Shown piece by piece: positions 58,972-64,000 of a stretch of DNA of 64,000 bases (positions within the stretch are counted from its first letter, which is position 1; every line of letters starts with the position of its first letter). The translations under genes and the position numbers were made by a program. The notes beneath the pieces were generated by a model. The model saw only the letters and a list, made by a program, of their open reading frames with translations. It was not told the DNA's origin and ran no database searches. Origin of the DNA: Rhizophagus irregularis (lineage: Eukaryota; Glomeromycota; Glomeromycetes; Glomerales; Glomeraceae). Where the stretch lies: assembly GCF_026210795.1 (NCBI RefSeq), contig NC_089436.1:2480001-2544000 (forward strand). Direction: 5' to 3'.

Positions 58972-60770
58972 TTATTTTTTTCGCTTTTTAGTAGATTTCT
59001 TTGATTTCGGCTTTGGTTCATCCTCAGAGCTGGAATTTGAATCATCATCATCATTATTTTCAATTTCATACTTTGATAAATCAATCGAAGAACCAATATT
59101 ATATCCAGATAAATTGTTAAAAATATTATTAACCGTATAAAGGTTTCCGGTGTGAGTAAAAAAACGGTCACGTGCATCACTGTTATAAATTTCTAAACAG
59201 TGGAATCCAAAAAGAATTAAATTTTTAAGCGAATTTTCGTTTTCTTGAGATATCGGCTTGTCCGAAAATTTCAACCAAAGGTTGAATATTTCTTCAATAT
59301 GACGACCTTTTAAGTACGGCTTGAAATCAAGACTTTCGTCTTTTTCTTTACGTTTTTGATAAGTTTCGTATCTAAGCTTAATGTTATCCCATAATGTATT
59401 TCTCCAGTACGACCAGGTTTTACGAAAACTTTTTGCTACATTATGTAATATGTCAGGATGATCGTTCATAAAAGTTGGTAACAATGACGCTAAGAAATCT
59501 TCTATAATTTGATTATTGTTGCTTTTATCTAAGTTTCTTGTTCTTAGGAATAATGATTTTAATTCGTTAATCACTATTATTCTTAACCACTTTGGGATAG
59601 AGTTTTGCAACGATATAATATTAGAAATTCTCTTCTGGTTATATGATATATTTGTATCACGATCTGTGAACTTTTCAGGAGAATTTGCATAAGGGCGAAT
59701 CGATGTTGGATATCTTTGATTCTTGAGATAGAATTTTGGCAGCTGTAAGCCTGAGCTTAAGAGTTCTTCTTCCATATCATTCCTAATTTTTAAAGAAAAC
59801 ATTGTTATATGAAGATTACAAGATGATAAATATGAAAAAAATATATTTGTTACATTGGATTCATCCGAGGGAGAGTTGAAGATGTAACAGAAGGTATAGC
59901 AATACCAAGAGAAGAAGTACTAGTACTACTTTGAGTTATAAGAGGAATTTCTTCCAAGGTATCCCTAATTTTAAAAAACATTATGTTAATATGAAGATTA
60001 TAAGATTATAAATATGAAAAAATCATATTCGTTACATTGAATCCGTCCGTGTGAGAGTTGGGGTTGTCATAATAGGTGTAGACGATGAGGAAGTGCGGCT
60101 TCGTTCTTCACTAGAACGCTTGCCTCTGTGGATCATCTGCTCGATTTGATCATGTAAATGTTCAGGGAGCGTCATGGCAAAGCGTTCTGCAATAGATTGT
60201 CGGACATAAACAGGATTAACGGCTCTGGACATGATGTCCTCGATTTGTAGAAATAGTGTAGCGAGTAAATTATCTATATGATAGAAATAACGTTACAAGT
60301 TATTGTTCTGTTATTGAAGATTTCTTCAAATACTGAATATTATAATAATACAGACCAATTTCTTCATCAGAAAGTAATTGTGTTGAAGGATGCTGCAAGT
60401 GTTGTGAGGAATACGAGGGGTATGGAAGCTGTTGTTGTGACGAGGGGTATGGAGACTGTTGTTGTGACGAGGGGTATGGAGACTGTTGTTGTGACGAGGG
60501 GTATGGGTACAAGGGGTATGGAGAATGTTGCCGTGACGAAAAACGTTGAGAGGGATATGGATACTGTTGCTGTGACGAACGTAAGGAAGGTAAAAGTTGA
60601 GATGATTGAGATAAATATTGTTGTGACCATTGAGGTTGAGATTGCGATTGCGAAGGCGATTGCGAAGGCGATTGCGAAGGCGGTTGCGAAGGTTCCCAAT
60701 GCTTAATAAGAGAGCTCCGTCTATGACTTTCTTTTTCTTGTACAGGCTTATTACGATCTTGAGAAGACAT
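58972..60770 (-). CDS. Unrecognised Gln/Pro-rich, probably nuclear protein
   Basis: Four exons: 60770-60356, 60273-60036, 59964-59854 and 59782-58972, in frame throughout, giving 524 aa. N-terminus: MSSQD, then SLIKHWEPSQPP, a Ser/Pro/Gln stretch and three to four copies of a ten-residue YPSSQQQSP repeat encoded by a 30-bp DNA repeat (60410-60520). Middle: helical DEEIDNLLATLFLQIEDI, then PEHLHDQIEQMIHRGK and a Ser/Thr-rich hinge. Exon 3 is a duplicate of the end of exon 2. C-terminal domain: about 210 residues, helical, with Trp motifs (IPKWLRIIVINELKSLFLR, KTWSYWRNTLWDNIKLRYE). It ends in an acidic run and a basic tail KPKSKKSTKKRKK that looks like a nuclear localisation signal. Two short ORFs that seem separate are joined by splicing here. 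No known family recognised. Confidence 0.78.
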
Positions 60771-62046
60771 TTTTTGATAATGGTTTCTATGAGTTAAAAA
60801 ATGTGGGTCAAAAAATTTTTTCAATTGAATTTTTTTTTTATTTAAATAATTTTAATCTTACCACATCATGATCGAGTAAAAATACGGTTAATTTCGAAAA
60901 TAAAAATTATTTTTTGCCATTGATCTATTACATCGTGTAATACAGATTTTTTTAAGGGAAAAAAAATCTGATTAATTATTTAATATAATGATGGATATTG
61001 TGATTAAATCATGAACAAGTAATTTTTTCATATCGTGATTATATTACTTTTTTTCCTTAAAAAAATCATACGGTACAATAAAAACAATGGAAAAAAGAAT
61101 TTTTTTTTCTTTTTCGAAATTAAATAGATTAGATTGAGTCAATAATTAGACTTTTCTTTTTTTCGAAATTAATCTCATCATATGATTACGGATATTGTAA
61201 TTAAATCATGATCGAGTAGAATCTTTTTTCAATTTTTCTTTTTTTTCTTTGTGATCGAATAAAATTCCATATCGTGTTTATACACCTATTAGCAAAAAAA
61301 CTTTTTTTTGCAAAAAAAAATTGTATTGATATTGGTTTCCTAATAACACTACGGGTTCCTTGAACCCTCTCAAGCATCTAAAGTTAAACTCTCTTATAAA
61401 CACAGAGAGCGCAACTTACCTTAATATGACATGAATACTAAATATGCTTAGTAGTGAGAACGAAAAATTAAATTTTGGGGATCAACAAACTGAAATGGAT
61501 TTTAACACATGAATCCTTCAGATGAAATTACTATGTTAGTAGAAAATTCAGGAGGTGGAAATAAACAGTATAATTATAATTTTGCTTCGCCACAATAACT
61601 TTTTATGATGGTAACAATCGTTATATAATTTTGATTATTTTCTATATGACCAAAATAAGTATATTGTCTTTTTAACAAAATTTTTTAAGATCATCAAAAT
61701 ATTATTTTGATATTAGCAACTGAATGTTGGAACACATGATCGGAAATCTGATTCTTCAATAATTTAAGTATAATACTTATACGAAAATTTATAGCATATT
61801 TTTTTTATTTTATATTATAGTGTATTATAAGTTTATTATATTATTATTATCATAAAAAAAAATTGTGACCCGTCTTGCATAATTGCGCTTCTTCACTCCA
61901 ATGTAAATAAAATGTGATAAAAGATAATTTTTTTATTATAGTACCTAATATCATAAAAACGCTAACATTTTATTTATTAGGGATGATATTGAAAAAAGCT
62001 TGTTGAAGCTGGATTATCGTTACCATTAAAATATCTGGAAATTTGA
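60771..62046. other. Upstream region with repeated ATCATGATCGAGTA words
   Basis: No gene seen. ATCTTACCACATCATGATCG at about 60855-60875 is also present upstream of the decayed paralogue (about 55601-55620). On the gene's strand it gives CATGATGTGGTAAGAT, so it could be a conserved promoter element or a 5'-UTR exon ending at a GTAAGA donor. Further ATCATGATCGAGTA words occur near 61206. Confidence 0.5.
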
Positions 62047-62246
62047 TCATTTTTCAAAATTTGATTTGACGAATCGTTCAAGTACATCGTTCCTAAATAA
62101 TGGCTTCAATTCGCCAAAAATTATCTTTCTAATCCACTTCGGTAGTGATTTGTACGACTCAAAAAGCAAACGTGCCATTTGAGCTTGAGTAATGCTGCCT
62201 GAATTGTGTGGATCGATGAATTCTTTTAAGGATACGCTGACGTGTT
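62047..62246 (-). pseudogene. Short relic of the 58972-60770 gene family
   Basis: Minus-strand frame ending at TGA 62047-62049 reads SGSITQAQMARLLFESYKSL then PKWIRKIIFGELKPLFRND. The PKWxRxIxxxELKxLF block matches IPKWLRIIVINELKSLF of the intact family member. No start codon or flanking exons were identified, so it is treated as a fragment. Confidence 0.6.
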
Positions 62247-62835
62247 ACAAATTTATAATAATTTGCGTAACGTCCTTTGGAAGAAATTAGTAGAAAGGTA
62301 CATTAAATATAAAAATAGTAAAGAGAAGATTAAGCCGAATGTAAATCTAAAGAATCGACAAATTAAGGAAAATACTAACGGAGGAGAATGAGAGCGCACT
62401 TAAAATCTCATCATCTTTGGGTTTTATTGTATTGAGAATTTATAAGATGCGCACGACAAATTTTTCTCATTTTACGGAAGCCTTTTCACAGTTACTTGTG
62501 ATTTTCCAAGCTCTTCGAGATATAATATTGCGGCTTCTATGGATTTATCAAATTTTTATGTAGTCTTTAAATAATAATAATCATACACGTGATAATACAG
62601 TGGCCATAAGTCACACGCTCCTGGGTATAATTTCATGGGATGGTTTTTTCCCCGAAGGGAAAAAACCCTGAACTACTGTAGTTACTGAAACAGGAATTAT
62701 ACACGAGATCTTTACGTTGTACTAAACTAATTTTGACGACAGTACAATTGGACAATTTCCAAAATTGTTGAATCCCAATAATAAATAACATCTTTTTTCG
62801 ATAAAAAAAAAAGGTAATTTTCTTTTCATTTAATA
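62247..62835. other. Intergenic region with a strong hairpin
   Basis: GGTTTTTTCCC (62642-62652) is mirrored by GGGAAAAAACC (62657-62667) around a four-base CGAA loop. TACAGTGGCCATAAGTCACA at 62596 resembles a Tc1-type terminus, but no partner end was confirmed. Confidence 0.5.
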
Positions 62836-63396
62836 ATGGGAAAACCATCATTACATTCTAGGAAAACGGCCTGGCGTAGACAAAAAAAATGACAATATAA
62901 AAAATTTAAACAAAAAGAAATTGAAATATCTGATCTCCAGATACAGCTCCAGGATTTCCAAAAAGCTGTTGAGACAGCCGGTGAACAAGTGATTTCCAAG
63001 CTAGACAAAACTGAGCGTGAAAACGCAAATCTATTGAAGTGGATCGATATTTTTTCAAATCAAATCTCAAGTCAGGAAGAAGAGATATATAAGCTTGAAT
63101 TAAAGAGTTATTTAGCACAATCATCATCGTCTCTGTCATCTCCACCACAGCCACCATCATCATCATCATCATCACAATTGTCACCGACATCTTTTAAAAG
63201 CATGGATGAGTACTTTAAACATAATCAAGTTAGTAATTTTTTAGGTATTGTGCAATTTTTAATGATTTTTATTTTTATAATTAATGAATTGTTCTCATTT
63301 TTTAGTAAAAGAAATCTAGTAGTTCATTATTTTTTTTTACTATTCTCATTTTTTTTAAATAAAAGAAATTTTTGTAATATTGAAATAAATACATAA
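62836..63396 (+). pseudogene. Coiled-coil protein gene with one in-frame stop
   Basis: From ATG 62836: MGKPSLHSRKTAWRRQKK, then TGA (62890-62892), after which the same frame stays open. It is strongly coiled-coil (KFKQKEIEISDLQIQLQDF, ISKLDKTERENANLLKWIDI, SQEEEIYKLELKSYL), followed by a Ser/Pro-rich tail (63115-63195) and SFKSMDEYFKHNQ. A GT follows directly at 63229. The frame runs to 63396, but the last part (FFFLNKR-like) is probably intronic. A single TGA may be a recent mutation, or translation may start later at ATG 62989. Family not recognised; a basic N-terminus with a leucine-zipper-like coil suggests DNA or protein binding. Confidence 0.5.
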
Positions 63397-63564
63397 AATA
63401 ATCAAATTCGTATTAATAATATATCGTGTAAAATATGTTTTATTTGCCAGTAAATAATAAAAAAAAATATTTGTAAAGGTTTAACTGGGAAATTTTCGCC
63501 TATCAGGAGGATATGGGGAAATTTTCGCCCGCTAGAACTCTACGATAATAATCGCCATAAGGTA

Positions 63565-63640
63565 TACATAGTAATCGAACCAGAGACCCGCTGCGATGCG
63601 GATTTCCTATCTCAAACTACTCTACCACATGCGATTATCT
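63565..63640 (-). ncRNA. tRNA-derived Pol III-like sequence (tRNA relic or SINE head)
   Basis: On the minus strand an A-box-like TGGTAGAGTAG (63627-63617) is followed about 36 nt later by a B-box GGTTCGATTAC (63581-63571). Between them CCGC-ATCGCA-GCGG forms a hairpin (63601-63588) placed like the long variable arm of a class II tRNA. The T-stem and acceptor stem do not pair well, so it is not a working tRNA. Downstream, GGCGAAAATTTCCCC-type words appear twice (63485-63535), which would fit a SINE body. Confidence 0.5.
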
Positions 63641-63894
63641 GTTTAAGGGATATTTATTGATTACTCTTTATTACTAAATTACTGGATTATTGATTGTGCT
63701 ATTCCCTAATAAGGTTTGTACGATCACTGTAAGACCTGTTATGTATGTATATATACATGTTAATTGTTACTGCGTTAAGAGATTGTTAATTTTTTTTTTT
63801 ATCAAAAATTAAATGAGAAAACGATTACACTTTACAGAAACTTACCATTTTTAATCAATATAGAATCGATATCGTTAAGTTTATCTTAACGGTA

Positions 63895-64000
63895 TCATTT
63901 CGATATCATTTCGATATCATTTCGATATCATTTCAATATCGATTTAATATCGATATGATATCGAAATAAAGTATTATCACTTCGATATCATTTCGATAAT
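63895..64000. repeat. 11-bp ATCATTTCGAT tandem array at window end
   Basis: Four consecutive units of TATCATTTCGA around 63892-63935, a more degenerate ATATCGATTTAATATCGATA part, then two further units. The array continues to the edge of the window. Confidence 0.75.

Noticed and set aside
58929-59180. 83-codon minus-strand ORF
   Set aside because: Out-of-frame shadow of the last exon of the 58972-60770 gene.
60278-60706. 142-codon plus-strand ORF rich in Val/Thr/Glu
   Set aside because: Antisense shadow of the Gln/Ser/Pro repeat exon; the minus-strand frame is supported by splicing and a paralogue.
1-64000. CRISPR arrays, bacterial operons, riboswitches
   Set aside because: The tandem repeats seen have no spacer-repeat structure, and the spliced genes show this is eukaryotic DNA.

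Overview
The window looks like nuclear DNA of a Glomeromycotina (arbuscular mycorrhizal) fungus, most likely Rhizophagus or a close relative. It is very AT-rich with long A/T runs. Genes are split by short GT..AG introns of about 60-100 nt. The content (families of tyrosine-kinase-like protein kinases, a kinase fused to Sel1 repeats, many hAT-type transposon relics and small inverted-repeat elements) is typical of that group. This assignment is inference from gene content; no marker gene was compared.

Layout. 1-2237 is low-complexity AT sequence. A four-exon SAM-dependent methyltransferase lies at 2238-3706 (+). 3.7-18.2 kb is gene-poor: a degenerate organelle-type large-subunit rRNA fragment (about 5.0-5.1 kb), a triplicated ~540 bp tandem repeat (7.6-9.2 kb), and small transposon-like elements at 13.5, 16.6 and 16.9 kb. 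18.7-24.2 kb holds a kinase relic, a kinase gene on the minus strand (19099-20571) and, head to head with it, a two-domain pseudokinase-kinase gene on the plus strand (21544-24240). 24.3-32.4 kb is non-coding and full of short inverted-repeat elements, including two near-identical TA-flanked copies. 32.5-42 kb carries two more minus-strand kinases: a kinase-Sel1 fusion (32486-35941) and a kinase-pseudokinase (39439-41922). More small elements lie between them and up to 44 kb.

46.8-48.7 kb is a retroposed, frameshifted ORF1-like pseudogene with a poly(A) tract and a 19-bp target duplication. 50.1-53.6 kb contains two decayed hAT transposases on opposite strands with a ~145 bp minisatellite between them. 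54.3-62.3 kb holds a small unrecognised lineage-type gene family: one intact four-exon gene (58972-60770), one decayed paralogue (54277-55483) and one short relic (about 62.05 kb). Interleaved are an RRM-like gene with a minisatellite in its first intron (55870-56980), a broken zinc-knuckle ORF, and an orphan Gln/His-rich exon. The end of the window has a coiled-coil gene with one in-frame stop, a tRNA-derived Pol III-like sequence and a GATATC-type tandem array.

The four kinase loci share exon lengths and phases (a 73-nt second and a 182-nt third exon where seen on the minus strand), so they descend from one ancestor by duplication. They differ by what was added: nothing, a second kinase fold before or after, or a Sel1 array. 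All splice sites, frames and element boundaries were worked out by reading; nothing was checked against transcripts or databases.
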